Source: Cyanoderma ruficeps (taxonomy: Eukaryota; Chordata; Aves; Passeriformes; Timaliidae). Taken from it: a stretch of 64,000 bases of DNA. The stretch lies in contig VZDJ01007753.1 of assembly GCA_008694505.1 (NCBI GenBank), forward strand, positions 20,336,606 to 20,400,605. Reading direction: 5' to 3'. The notes under the pieces are model-generated. The model did no database searches. It had not been told where the DNA came from and saw nothing but the letters and a program-made list of their open reading frames with translations. The position numbers and the translations under genes are program-made. Shown here one piece after another: positions 41,101 to 52,041 of the stretch (within the stretch, counting starts at the first letter, position 1; the number at the start of each line of letters is the position of its first letter).

Positions 41101-41847
41101 ATTACTGGCCTCTCCAAAAACATGCTCACTGAGTTGTGAGCATGTTTCTGGTCTTCTCCCTTTAGTATTTTCTGTCCTTACTTTCTGAACTAATCCTTCT
41201 AAGCAGCCATACAGAGGAAAGATTTTTTTCTTTTGCATTCATGAAGCTTTTTCCCTTAGCATAGTGTTTGTAAAACAAACAAGCAACCACTAGAAGCAGT
41301 AAAATGACATTTTGAACACTTAATTTCTTTGTGAAAGCAGATGTGTAGGTCTCTGTACTGGGCTTGCCTGGGATATTAATGTTTTCATAGCAGCCTACAG
41401 GGTGCTATGTTTTGGATTTGTGACCAAAAAGTGCCAATAACTCACCATTGTTTTAGCAATTGCTGGACAGCATTTGCACAGCATCAGGGCCTTCGCTGGT
41501 TCTCTGGTTTTGCTCTCCCAGTGAGTAGACTGGGAATGTGCAGCAGGCTGGGATAGAGACAGATGACCCAAACTAACCAAAGAGATATTCCATGCCAATG
41601 CGTATAACCTTATGCACAGTAATAAAAAGAGAGAAGAGAGGGTTCTACAAAGTTGCCCATTTTTTGTTCAGAACTGGCTGGGTGCTGGTCTATCCATGGG
41701 AGATGCTGAGTGATTGCCTTTGCATTGCTTGTTTTTGTTATCTTTCTCTCTCTTTGCTTATTGAACAATTTTTATCTTGATCCACAAGTTTAATTGCTTT
41801 TACTGTTTTTGCCCTTCCTTTCCTCTTACCCTTCCCCACCAGGGTGA
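38116..41847. other. Non-coding DNA, probably FSIP1 intron
   Basis: No gene or transposon was identified. It contains the perfect hairpin at 39379-39403. A pyrimidine-rich stretch directly precedes the LTR insertion site. Confidence 0.5.
39379..39403. repeat. Perfect 11-bp inverted repeat with AAA loop
   Basis: Arms 39379-39389 and 39393-39403 are exact reverse complements (AATACTAATAC and GTATTAGTATT) around a three-base loop. The hairpin overlaps a short direct repeat of ACTAATACAAAGT that recurs about 24 bases later. It probably arose by local replication slippage on an ACTAAT-type simple repeat. No function is evident. Confidence 0.85.
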
Positions 41848-41852
41848 GGGGA
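41848..41852. repeat. Target-site duplication, left (GGGGA)
   Basis: GGGGA directly before the TGTCATGG end of the LTR, matched exactly by GGGGA at 42718-42722 after the LTR. Confidence 0.88.
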
Positions 41853-42717
41853 TGTCATGGTTTGACACCGGACAAATGCCAGTGCACCCATGAGGATGTA
41901 GTTTTTAGTACACTACTGTGAGATGTACCGGAACAGAGCAGAAGCAGGCCTATCACTTAGAATATGGAAAAAAACNNNNNNNNNNNNNNNNNNNNNNNNN
42001 NNNNNNNNNNNNNNNNNNNNNNNNNNNNNNNNNNNNNNNNNNNNNNNNNNNNNNNNNNNNNNNNNNNNNNNNNNNNNNNNNNNNNNNNNNNNNNNNNNNN
42101 NNNNNNNNNNNNNNNNNNNNNNNNNNNNNNNNNNNNNNNNNNNNNNNNNNNNNNNNNNNNNNNNNNNNNNNNNNNNNNNNNNNNNNNNNNNNNNNNNNNN
42201 NNNNNNNNNNNNNNNNNNNNNNNNNNNNNNNNNNNNNNNNNNNNNNNNNNNNNNNNNNNNNNNNNNNNNNNNNNNNNNNNNNNNNNNNNNNNNNNNNNNN
42301 NNNNNNNNNNNNNNNNNNNNNNNNNNNNNNNNNNNNNNNNNNNNNNNNNNNNNNNNNNNNNNGGGGGGACGGAAGACACCCAAGGGTCTCCACCCCTCCA
42401 TCCTGACCCAGCTCCTGTCCCGTTCCTTCTCTTCCCCCCCCTTCTGGAGCCCAGGCCTACCCCAGCCAGGCCCACCTGGCTCTCCCCTCCCCCACCCAGC
42501 CTGCCACCCTGAGCGGGGGAAGAGGAGCAAGCTCCTCTGCTGAAAGCCGAACCCGGAAAGAGGAAGAGCGTCGGGAGCCCTCGCTTTTTAACCCCTTGTG
42601 TCCTCAGAGGCGTGTCCAAACTCTCAGTGGCCACCCCAGACGCCAATATCCAACCTGGCCACTGATTGGTTTGACCTGAGTTTCTTAAAAAACTCACTTC
42701 CTCCTCAAACCACGACA
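41853..42717 (-). mobile_element. Solo ERV LTR (ERVL-like), with assembly gap inside
   Basis: The element starts TGTCATGGTTTGA and ends, read from the other strand, TGTCGTGGTTTGA: near-perfect terminal inverted repeats with the TG...CA ends of an LTR. It is flanked by the exact 5-bp duplication GGGGA, a length typical of class III (ERVL) insertions. No internal retroviral genes, second LTR or primer-binding site are present, so it is a solo LTR. It is much more GC-rich than its surroundings. On the minus strand a CCAAT box (plus 42665-42669) precedes a TATA-like TTAAAAAG (plus 42584-42591) by about 75 bases, suggesting that U3 begins at 42717 and the LTR is in minus orientation. A 387-base gap hides the middle. 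Similar LTRs are abundant in passerines (family recognition from memory). Confidence 0.85.
41976..42362. other. Assembly gap (387 N)
   Basis: A run of 387 undetermined bases inside the LTR, ending at a G6 run. The flanking G/C-rich homopolymers probably caused the failure. Long frames crossing it are artefacts of translating N. Confidence 0.99.
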
Positions 42718-42722
42718 GGGGA
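42718..42722. repeat. Target-site duplication, right (GGGGA)
   Basis: Exact copy of the 5 bases at 41848-41852, directly after the terminal ACA of the LTR. Confidence 0.88.
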
Positions 42723-44546
42723 TGGGGAGTAAGCAAGCATCTGTGTGGTGCCTCGCTACCTGCTGATGTTAAACCCCAATGGACATATTACATTAATTAA
42801 AATCAATTTACAAATTATGGACACCAAACTGACTTCTGTGGTGCAAAAGAACTTTGGGCTTTCAACACTCCTGGAAATTGTAAGAAGCTCTTCCACAGTG
42901 ACTTGATGTGAGTGGTTTGTATGCAGCATATTAATGACATTTCACAGTTGCACTGACCAGTACTATTCATAGACAAGTACATGATGCTTGGGTGTGATGC
43001 AGAAAGGTGAGACCTCGGAGTTGATGGTGCACATTGAGCCGAGTAATGTGGAGATAGAAAGCAAGGGTTGCCTTTTCAAAGCAGAATAGAGCTGTTTGAG
43101 AAACTGTCAATAAGTTGTTGAATAACTAAAACTTGCAAAACTTCCCTGGGCTGATCTATCAAAATTCTGAAGTTTGTCTGAATAGATCAGTATTCTCTTA
43201 AAATGGATTAGTTTTATCAGGAAGAAAGCAGTTACCTTAGAATTGTCTGTTACAGTCTTATACACCAGTAAAATGTCAGCAAATTAAGCATCAAAGCAAA
43301 TTATTTCAAACAAATAAAGCATCATGAGAACTATTAATTGCACTTTCAGACTAAGGAACAAAATTTCCATGTTTATAGATGTGCCAGCTACATGAGTCCT
43401 TAAATATCCTGACTTTGTAGTGCTTACTCATTTACTGTGTGGCATTTTTTGATTATTTACCATAATTAGAAATAATCCTGACATGTTAGCTTTCTCCCCA
43501 TGGTAAAATCTGATAAGGGCTTTCAGTGCTAGTCTGTTTTTGTTACTGTATAGATGTAGAAAGAAAGTCTGAAGATTTGAACTTGAAAACTTGTAGTCAC
43601 AGCAGGGCTGTCCACAGTGAACTACAAGTTTGCATTCCTGCCACATGCAGTAAGGTTTTCTCTATAGACTCCTGTCACGGAGGAATTCAGCAAGGAACAA
43701 GAAATCTTCAGTTAGAGGAGGGCCACAAGTGTGTGAAAACCTAACCACACATAAACAGTAAAGGTCATTAGCAGGCTCCTAAACTCCTGGCTAGGAATTA
43801 GTTTTTTGGATCATTAACGGCAAAAAAGCCTAGGAAATGAATAGGTCTCAGTGTCCTATTAAAAATTAGCCAGAACAATTAAAAGGTTTTCTGGCTTTTA
43901 ATGGGAACCAGGTCTGATACCTCATTTTCCCTTGTCTAGTGGGCTGTTTCTGCATTTTGAATGACACTCATTTTATGTCCTTGTACTTTTAAAGAAATGT
44001 CTTGAAGTATTTATTCTGTATAGGGGTTGTAAATTATTTACAATGTGAAAGCTTGGGAGATGTAGAATCCAGTGTCTCCCTAAGACTGTGTTACTGATTC
44101 CAAGTCATGACTCTGAACTATTACAGTTGGTTGTGACTGGATTGCTTCTGATGTGTGCAAATACATACTCTGCAGACTCCTAATACAGTTGTTCTATTAT
44201 GCAATTCCATGAGTTCAAATGCTCATTTGGTTGCAAATGAACAGCCTTTTTTGCTGTGAGATGTCTTTCTCTACAGCATTTCCCTAAACTCTGATTCCTG
44301 ATTTTAGCAGAGCCTTTCTGCTTTCATTTCAGTGTAAATTCCTGGTTGCTGAGTGAATGACTGATGGCTATTTATCTTCTCCTCCACTGTGTATTTTTCC
44401 TTAAGCCTGTAGTCATCTCTTGAGCTTGGCAAAAGAAAATAACAGTGTAGTTAGTACTTTAGTATTTTAAAATATATTTTTTGGAGAGGTTTATTAAATG
44501 CTTTCCTTATCTTTACACGCATATCTTACAAAAAATCCAAAGGGAG

Positions 44547-44580
44547 TGAAAGAGAAAGAGAGAGAAAGAAAAAGGAAGGA
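44547..44580. repeat. Purine-rich simple sequence
   Basis: A GA-rich, all-purine stretch apart from a single T, made of GAAA and GA units. Confidence 0.7.
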
Positions 44581-46847
44581 ACAATGAAATGTTTTACACT
44601 GTCTGCTTTGGCTGCAGGCCTGCCACTCTGGAGAAAAACAAGCCCACTAGTTCCCAAACTTTTAACTCTTATAGTTGTTATATTCATTTCCCTCCCCATG
44701 TGCCTTGGGCTCTAAATCTTACCTCTTACCCCTTTGGTAATAATCAAGGTAATCTACAAGTACCAGCCATATGATTTTCCTGGAAAAAAAAAAAAAGAAA
44801 AAAAATTTGGATGAGGGAAAATGGACTGCAGATAAATGGGGTAGGGATAGGGGAAATAAAAGGACCAAAGAAAGGTACGACAAGATGATCTTCCTCACAA
44901 TGTTAATTTTGTACTGATCATTTATTTGCTTCATCTACATGATTCCTTTCTTCAGTGAGTTAATTGCCCTGTCATTAACATAAAATTAGCTCCAAATGAT
45001 CTTGGCCAAGAGCTTTGAAATATGTTAGCATAGAACCACACACTCAAAACCATGTGGGAATCCATGTGGGTTTCCAGATGTGAGAATCTTCTGTGTTACA
45101 AATATAGTTATGTTTACACAGTATAATCTACTCTGTGAATAATCTCTTGATACAGCTGTGCTTCCAGTAGTGGTCTCTTATGCTATGCTCTTCCTGTGTG
45201 AATACATCTTGTTTCTTACAATGAGTCCATGCTGATAGACACTGCTTGGAAACAAATGTTATCCTGCAAATTAAAATACTTTTTCAAGAAATTGAAGGAC
45301 TCCAGCATGGGTTAGTAGATTAGATTAAAAGTGAAAATTTGAAAAAAATTCATGTTTCATTTTTGATTCATCATAGTGTTTTGCTACAATTTTTTCCTCC
45401 TGAGTTATTTTTCATCAGTGAGTACTTTCTGCACTAGGATTAAAATTTAGAAGACTAAGTATTAAAGTTTGAAGATGCAATATTTTGCATGTTTTCTATG
45501 TAAGCGCTTAAGCTTGTGGTTTGATTTCAGTTAATATTGTCAAAAACATATAGATTGATACCAAGATTACTTGAATGTCAATATAATTACCTGATTATGT
45601 GTTCATCTAAATAAAGATCTCTACCCACAATGATAGTCTGTTGATGCTCTTTTTTTTTTAAACATTTAAAAGCCCTTAACATCTTGATTTCTTTAATACA
45701 GTTGCCTTCTGTTATATGTGTAAGAAAGAAACTTGGAGTATCTTTGGGAAGGAAATTGATTTCTGCAGGAAAAGGCTACTGAATTAAATAACTATAGAGC
45801 TGAGTTTATGCACATCAGTTAGTGCCTGAACTGTACAGTATTCAGTCTGTAGCAGTGATTATTAGCTATTATTAATGTTTGAATTTGTAAGTACAGAATG
45901 CTGACTGAAGGTAACTTAAAATGTCATTCTTGTTCACTTTTTAGTTTCATCTTGTAATTTTTAATAGCCACAAGTTTTTCAAAGAAACATTCTTTCCTTC
46001 CTGACTGAAAACTGTCCCCATTGATGAAAATTAATAATCGGTTTCCATATACCATGTGGTACCTTGGCTGTAGCCAATTCATGTCATAAATCAAACAGGA
46101 TAATATAATTCCTGTAGTTGGATTAGAAACCTTCAGGGAAAAAAATATCAGTGTAATGTCTGATACCTATCTCTCCTCTGAAATGACAGTAGCTCCATCC
46201 TCTAGCACAATATAAGTTCTCTGTAGAAGTCATTACACAATGAATAGAATTTTTGTTTTACATAAATCACTGTAGCCCAAGGGTTCATTACTGTGTCAGC
46301 TGATCCTTTGCGTCTTGGAGGTTGGGTAAAACTGAGATTTTGATTGTAGAAAGCATTTTTCTCTATTAAATGTTGCATAGTGTATATTTTTATATATACT
46401 ATGATATCTTCTATAGCTTGTATTTAATGGGCAAATGTATTGCACATATCTAAAAATAATTTTGTTCTTATCATTATAATCTTAAACTTGTCAGGGAATA
46501 TTGTGCTACTCAGTTTTCAGGAGCATTAAGAATTGTAAAAGCTGGAAGTAACTCCCTATTGCTAACCTCTTTAAGCAAGATATCCTTTGCTATTCTTCAC
46601 CATAACCTGCTAATATCAGTCATTATCTGTAAAATTAAATTTTAAGAAATGTCCAATAAAGGAGACCTGTGTGATAAAAATGATGGGAGTGTTCCAGTCT
46701 CTGAATAAGAAATTAACTGAAATTGCACAGCTGCGAGCTATGCAAGCAGTGACAGCTTGAAGGAAGCACTAAAACTGTCCTACAGAAGCTTCGCATGCCA
46801 TGAGCCATGCTTGCCATGGTAGGTAACTGATGTGCTTTGTGTCACAT

Positions 46848-46863
46848 GAGAGAGAGAGAGAGA
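46848..46863. repeat. (GA)8 microsatellite
   Basis: Sixteen bases of perfect GA alternation. Confidence 0.9.
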
Positions 46864-47020
46864 CTATGTGGCATTTCTACCATGAGAGGCTGGGAATATT
46901 TCAGTCAGTATGTGACAGTCTTTGTGGGCCAGTGCTGTCCAAAACCATTTCTGACCCCAGCCCAACAGTATTTTAGCAATGTGCTATTTTCCTTTCAATA
47001 ACTAAAATCTTAAAGTGCCT

Positions 47021-47023
<3 letters not shown>

Positions 47024-47054
<31 letters not shown>
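47024..47054. repeat. (TG)15 microsatellite
   Basis: A 31-base perfect TG alternation about 330 bases upstream of the FSIP1 exon. Likely polymorphic in length. Confidence 0.95.
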
Positions 47055-47056
<2 letters not shown>

Positions 47057-47384
47057 TCATAGCAAACCAAGACATGTGAAAAGTACATGCTTAAATGCTT
47101 AAAATCCAGTCAGGTCTCATGGAAGACTATGCAAAATCATAGGCCTCTCTGTGCCTTGTGGACATCAGACTTCTTCCCTAACTTTCATCACAGAATCTAT
47201 CTAGAACCTAGTGAGCATGCTGCATAAATTTTGTGATTATGGAAATGTATATTTAAATTCAGTTCGAATTGAAAAACATTGATATTTGTTTAAGGATTCT
47301 GCCAGTGTATCTCTCAAGCTGTTTTATGGCACTGCTTTTCATTAATTATATTTTGACAGAAGAAATTCTTGCCTTTTTTTTCAG

Positions 47385-47960
47385 ACTGAAGAACAAATGA
47401 GCCTCTCTGAAGAGCAGCTTAAGACCCTTCTGGAAGAATGTATGCAGCCTCAGAGAACAATAAGTAACGTTACCATGCCACAGTCTCAGGAATCTCTTTC
47501 TTTTGGATTAAGTCCCCCTTGTTACACAAGTCAAGACTCCACTCTTCACTCCACATCTAGTCTTTCCAAAATGTTAGTTGAAGACCATATTGTAAGGATG
47601 TTAATGGCTCAGGAAAAGGCTGGACTCGAAGACAAAAGCTTATGTGTTAATGCAGAGAGCAAAATCCCTGGCTACTATATCAGCAAAGCATTGGCTGGTA
47701 GTCATTTATCAAAGGATTCACTGGCCCAAACAGAGGAACCTGATGACCTAGAAGGTTTACAGAAGATGGAAGATAAGAGTATTACTGCAGGTTACTTTAT
47801 GTCAAGAGCACTCAACACAAAAAGATTGAAGAAACCTTCTTTCTTGGGTGAACCATTATATTGCATCAGCATGAACAATGAGCCATCCACAGAGGCTGAC
47901 ATTCTCAGCATACCACTGCAAACCGAAGGAGGTGAGACTCTTAACAACGCCTTAGAATAG
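47385..47960 (+). CDS. FSIP1: FSIP1, large 3' coding exon (C-terminal part)
   Basis: Fibrous sheath-interacting protein 1 is a testis-enriched protein linked to the sperm flagellar fibrous sheath and AKAP4. The exon follows a strong acceptor (eight T, then CAG at 47382-47384) and is open from ACT at 47385 to a TAG at 47958-47960. Residues match the vertebrate C-terminus: MSLSEEQLKTLLEEC (mammalian form LSEEQLKCLLDEC), a GYYISKALAG block, a second GYFMSRALNTKRLKKPSF block, and EPLYCIS. The two GY(Y/F)-(I/M)-S-(K/R)-AL blocks look like an internal repeat. There is no signal peptide or membrane segment. Earlier exons, including the coiled-coil part, are not in the window as far as I can see. The tail GGETLNNALE resembles the mammalian end in length and acidity. 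A GTGAG donor at 47932 offers another ending (see the exon at 50837). The tail-to-tail position with THBS1 matches the human map. Confidence 0.93.
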   Translation, partial: TEEQMSLSEEQLKTLLEECMQPQRTISNVTMPQSQESLSFGLSPPCYTSQDSTLHSTSSLSKMLVEDHIVRMLMAQEKAGLEDKSLCVNAESKIPGYYISKALAGSHLSKDSLAQTEEPDDLEGLQKMEDKSITAGYFMSRALNTKRLKKPSFLGEPLYCISMNNEPSTEADILSIPLQTEGGETLNNALE

Positions 47961-48400
47961 GCTTTTGATTATAATGAAAAAACCTAAGCAGGTTCTCACC
48001 AAAGGTATGCACCAATACACACTGATTATTATGGTGGGACAAGAATGTTCTTTTAGAAAACATAAAACTGTGCCAAAAGTAATACACACCAAATAACAGA
48101 ATGCTTATTAAAACTCGTACCCTGAAATAATTAACTAGGAGTTTTATGAAATATATCACTGACGTTGATTAATTCTGTCAGCTGGAAAACAGTGTTGAAA
48201 ACACATATGGATTACCTTTTTGATAGTAGAAAGTCATGTTCACTGTTCTGTAGAGAGCAAATACTCTCACAGTAGCTGGTACAAAAATTCACATGAAAAT
48301 CCAAGTGTTTTATGGAAGTTTTAAATAAGGTAAACTCACTCATATAGAAACAAAGATGACCTGGCTATATTAAAGATAATAAAGTGCTTTTTGGGAGTTC
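47961..48400 (+). other. FSIP1: Probable FSIP1 3' UTR (proximal form)
   Basis: If the exon is not spliced at 47932, translation stops at 47960 and AATAAA at 48378-48383, followed by the GT-rich GTGCTTTTTGGGAGTT, would serve as polyadenylation signal. Cleavage would be near 48400. No transcript evidence is available here. Confidence 0.5.
48378..48383 (+). terminator. Polyadenylation signal AATAAA, FSIP1 proximal
   Basis: Canonical hexamer about 420 bases after the FSIP1 stop codon, followed within 20 bases by a T/G-rich element. Confidence 0.5.
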
Positions 48401-50836
48401 AGATTTACACATATAAGATACCAAAATTAAGAATTATGAACAATTTCTATAAACTACTTTTAGTTTGGTAGAAGAAAGGATAGACTTTAACCAACAAAAA
48501 ATTAAATTTTCTCTGTCTGGTATTATAAAAAGATTGTGGAAATGTCTAATTTTTTTAATGCTTTTTACTTATATGTAATTACAAAGTGATACTGTAATGT
48601 AAACCTTTATTTATATTTTTAACCTAAGACTAGTTCTCTTCCTGGAAGGTCAACTGTTCAAATAAGCCAGATTTTAGCAGGTAAACCTTTCATTTTTTTC
48701 ATAAAAGCTGTGACAGTATGAAGTTTATGGTTATAGTGCTACAATCTAATCTTACTAGGAATGAATACATTTTGCTATGTTTATTGATTGATCTTTGTTA
48801 TACTGGTAATCTGTTCTGGAATTAGAGAAACTGTTTTTTACATACATCAGTAATCTAGAAGAACATTCTAACATCCCTCTGCTATGCTATGATTTCGTAA
48901 TTATGATCACAACCCTTTCTTTGATTGTTTGTACTTAATCTTTCTACAGTGAGGGGAAAGTTAGCATTTTTTCAAAATAATTCTGTCTGTCAGAATGCAG
49001 GAAGTCTTGTTATTGCTGTTTTCACACTGCCAGACAAAGTTGATATCCATACTTACCTGCACTATTTTCCCCTTATGAGATTTAAGTGATAGCTTCTACT
49101 TGAAGAAAATAGAAATAGTACCTGTAGAAAAGGTTGGGTGGTATTTGGTGCTTTTTTTTTCCTGATAGATTACTTATCAGCTACCTTCAGAAGCAGTCTT
49201 TGCTCTTCATGTAGATGCAAGCATCAGAGGAGCAGAGTGAGGGAAGAGAGTGGCCTGCTTAGAGGAGAGCAGGGTGGCAGTGGTGGTCATGGGGAGCATC
49301 ACAGAGATCACCTCTACCAGGGGCAACCTGATCTCATGCAGGAGTAACATGATTACATACTACACCACCAGGCTTCTTTGGCAACCACCAGTGAGAAAAA
49401 CTCAGTACCTTGCTGCCTTCACTCGAATTAAAATTCTCCTTTAGTCCGAACAGACGTAGCATGGTCAGAGCCAAGAGTGACCCAGCCCCAGCCACCATCT
49501 CCCATTATGAGTGTGTTTTAAGAGGGATGTGTTAGATCAAGGAAAACACCGTGCAGTGTGACCACTGGGTAGAGAAGCAAGCAGGTAACTGTAGATATGC
49601 TCATTGTGAGGTAATTTTATTGCACAAGAGAGAAAGGAGATTTTCACTACCAAGTGAATTTCCGTATGGGACATCTCACTGTAGAAGTCTACAAGGTGGA
49701 TGTGTTAACATTTATCGCATAATAATTTAAATACCTTTGAGTCAAAATCATGTGTGCCAGAGTAATGTAATGGAGTATTTTGATTATCTGTTTTCAATAG
49801 TGACTGAAACAGATGATGAGTAACGTTTAGTTATGCAGAACTCAAATCTGTATGGTTAATAAGCATCTTGGTTTTATGATATTATTGCTTAACAATTGTT
49901 TTTTTGAGAGGGAAAGTATTCTGAATTTTCAGTCCCTGATTAGTTTTCATTTTTTTACTAAGAAGCTAATTAGTTTGTTTCTTACAAAGGTGACTCAGTT
50001 TTGTCTGAAGCAATTAGTCCTGGACATAGGCCAAAGGGTGTGTTATTAATCAAATTTGTAAACTTGCTTAATATATTCTGTAGAGAATTTGCTTGTTAGT
50101 TCGGACATGATTACACGTGCTAATTGTATTGAGAAATGGAAATCCCAGTGCAATCCAGTTTAAGGCAAATACATCTGCAGATGAAGGTATGAGAAGTGTC
50201 AGGTGTTATTTTAATTTGTAAGAAATATTTACATAGTTGAGTTTTGTTATTGTCTTAATTCTAAAGGACATTTAAATATGTATGCATAATCTTCTGTTAG
50301 TAGTTTGATTTTCTTGTGCATTTTACATATGGTTAAAATTCCTTGTAGTGCTGGTTAAGCAAATAAAATAGTGTAAAACTGGTTTAGCACAATTTCAGTT
50401 TTGCATTCCTTATGGTACTGTAGTCTGTGATATAGATATACTGTAATAGATTAAATGGTATATATTTTAAGGAAAGCATAATTATTAGCATAATGCATAT
50501 ATATGTATATATATGAAGGAAACTCTCCTGTGCCTTCAAAGGTAAATAATGCCTGTTTCTTGAAAGAAGCACTAATCTATACCCAGCTCATTTGTATGTA
50601 AACATAGATGAGGTTTACTGATGCTAACAGAATCCAGACTTGCCCACATGCAGATATGAAAAGGCTGTTATTTCTCATAGTTGTGTGAGCCAGTAAATAA
50701 TTATTTCCAGCTCTATTTTGAGGGGCTATATTAAGTTTTAAGTAGAAGCTGCATCTCAAACCATTGTTTTATTTTCCTCTTTCAAATAATGTTGTGCATA
50801 CAGCAGGTCAGTGCCTTTTTCTTTTCTTTTTTTCAG
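48401..50836. other. Non-coding DNA between the two candidate FSIP1 ends
   Basis: No clear gene. A slightly more GC-rich, repeat-free patch lies at 49200-49400, but its frames carry no recognised domain. A T/A-rich microsatellite-like stretch lies near 50494-50516. The stretch ends in a strong pyrimidine tract and CAG at 50836. Confidence 0.5.
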
Positions 50837-51140
50837 ATCATATGAACATTGAAATTTGAGGGGAGAGAGACTATATGCTTCTCTGCACAACTGGTTTCTG
50901 AAAGTGTAGCTAAACGTCTATCAGTGTTATTACACTGATACAGTATCGTATCAAGCAACCTGATGGGAATAAATTACCATAACTGAAAATGCTCCATGAG
51001 TTGATGTTTTCTTTAGAGATAATTATTATTGTCATTATCATTATCATATATAGTTGCAGTTTGATTTCGAAATAAACTCTTGCATTTCATTAAATTTCCT
51101 GGGAGTCTTCTGCCTAATAAAGAAATGTACACAGATGTTG
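50837..51140 (+). CDS. FSIP1: Candidate alternative FSIP1 terminal exon
   Basis: A very strong acceptor (a pyrimidine tract of about 24 bases, then CAG) ends at 50836. Joining the donor after 47931 (GGAG, then GTGAGA) to 50837 completes a GAT codon and gives seven residues, D-H-M-N-I-E-I, before TGA at 50857-50859. Three AATAAA hexamers follow (50968-50973, 51071-51076, 51116-51121). This alternative replaces the GETLNNALE ending. It is an inference from splice-site quality and phase. The read-through ending at 47960 resembles the mammalian C-terminus somewhat better, so this may be an isoform or chance. Confidence 0.42.
51071..51121 (+). terminator. Clustered AATAAA polyadenylation signals, FSIP1 distal
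   Basis: Two canonical hexamers (51071-51076 and 51116-51121), with a third upstream at 50968-50973, follow the candidate terminal exon. AATAAA is common in AT-rich DNA, so support is modest. Confidence 0.4.
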
Positions 51141-51967
51141 TATAGCTGTGTGTCTGATAAGACATGCGTGTCTGTGTTTATAAAAAACAAACAAAAAGCC
51201 AACCAAATTTGAAAAGTTTAGTATGTACTGCTGGGGTTTGATTAGAGAGGGCCTGAAATATATCTAATAATTTAATTTTTCTTTGCACACATACACACAC
51301 AGACTAGCTTTCTCATAAAGTTAGCTAAATCCTGGCTTCTGTTATCTCACTGCAGTTTGCTGGAGCTTGCAGCCTGTCTGACTCAGAGTCCTGACTCAGT
51401 GAAGCATCCCATTACTCGTTTTTTTGCCCCGGGGCTGTCTGTTGGCTGGACCCCTGGTTTGGTTGCAGGTTCAAATTGCACGAGTGCTCTGCTGGATCAG
51501 AACATCAGCGCTAGTCTGCTCAGGTCTGCCAGATTCTTGTCTGGGAAAACGGTAACCACACAGAAAACATTCATCTCTTCTAGTTAAGAAATGTGATTAA
51601 ATGAGGAAGGATGGCAGCCCCTGGTGAAAGCTTGGTGGGAGTAAAAGTGGAGGCATTCAGAAGTTTGCCCCAGCAGCTACTAGATTGTGAAACCTAATAG
51701 TGATGGGGGAGGGTAATGCAGCTGGTTTGGGTTTGAGTGAGTGGTAACAATGCATTACAGGTTTTTGATTGCCTAGTCTTTAGCTAGTATTTTTTCCTGA
51801 TTTTTGCCTTATTTACTCAGCTGATGGTCAGTTTTCCATTTCATGTGCTGCAATGTCAGAATAAGAAAACATTATTAAAAAAACATTGCTCTTTTTTTAA
51901 AGTTTTTTTAAGTGGGGAGAGATACTCTAGCAAAGAAGATTCAACAGATTTATCCCACTGACAAGTT

Positions 51968-52041
51968 CTCATGTTTCTTAACCTGAAAGGACAAATTATT
52001 TCTCCTCATGTTTCTTAACCTAAAAGCACAAATTATTTCTC
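51968..52041. repeat. Tandem duplication, 2 x 37 bp
   Basis: Two adjacent copies starting CTCATGTTTCTTAACCT (51968-52004 and 52005-52041), differing at only two positions. This is a recent-looking local duplication in unique sequence. Confidence 0.9.

Larger units (their letters stand above)
42723..47384. other. Non-coding DNA, intron upstream of the FSIP1 3' exon
   Basis: No further FSIP1 exon was recognised. It contains a purine-rich stretch near 44547-44580, a short GA run at 46848-46863 and the TG microsatellite at 47024-47054. The last 40 bases carry the branch region and pyrimidine tract of the acceptor used at 47384. Confidence 0.6.

Noticed and set aside
41913..42736. Several long open frames on both strands, up to 259 codons
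   Set aside because: They exist only because 387 N are translated as open codons. The real flanking sequence is LTR DNA with no retroviral protein motifs.
49138..49444. Slightly GC-richer patch with two short plus-strand frames
   Set aside because: No recognised protein similarity and no clean acceptor-donor pair. Left as unassigned non-coding DNA.
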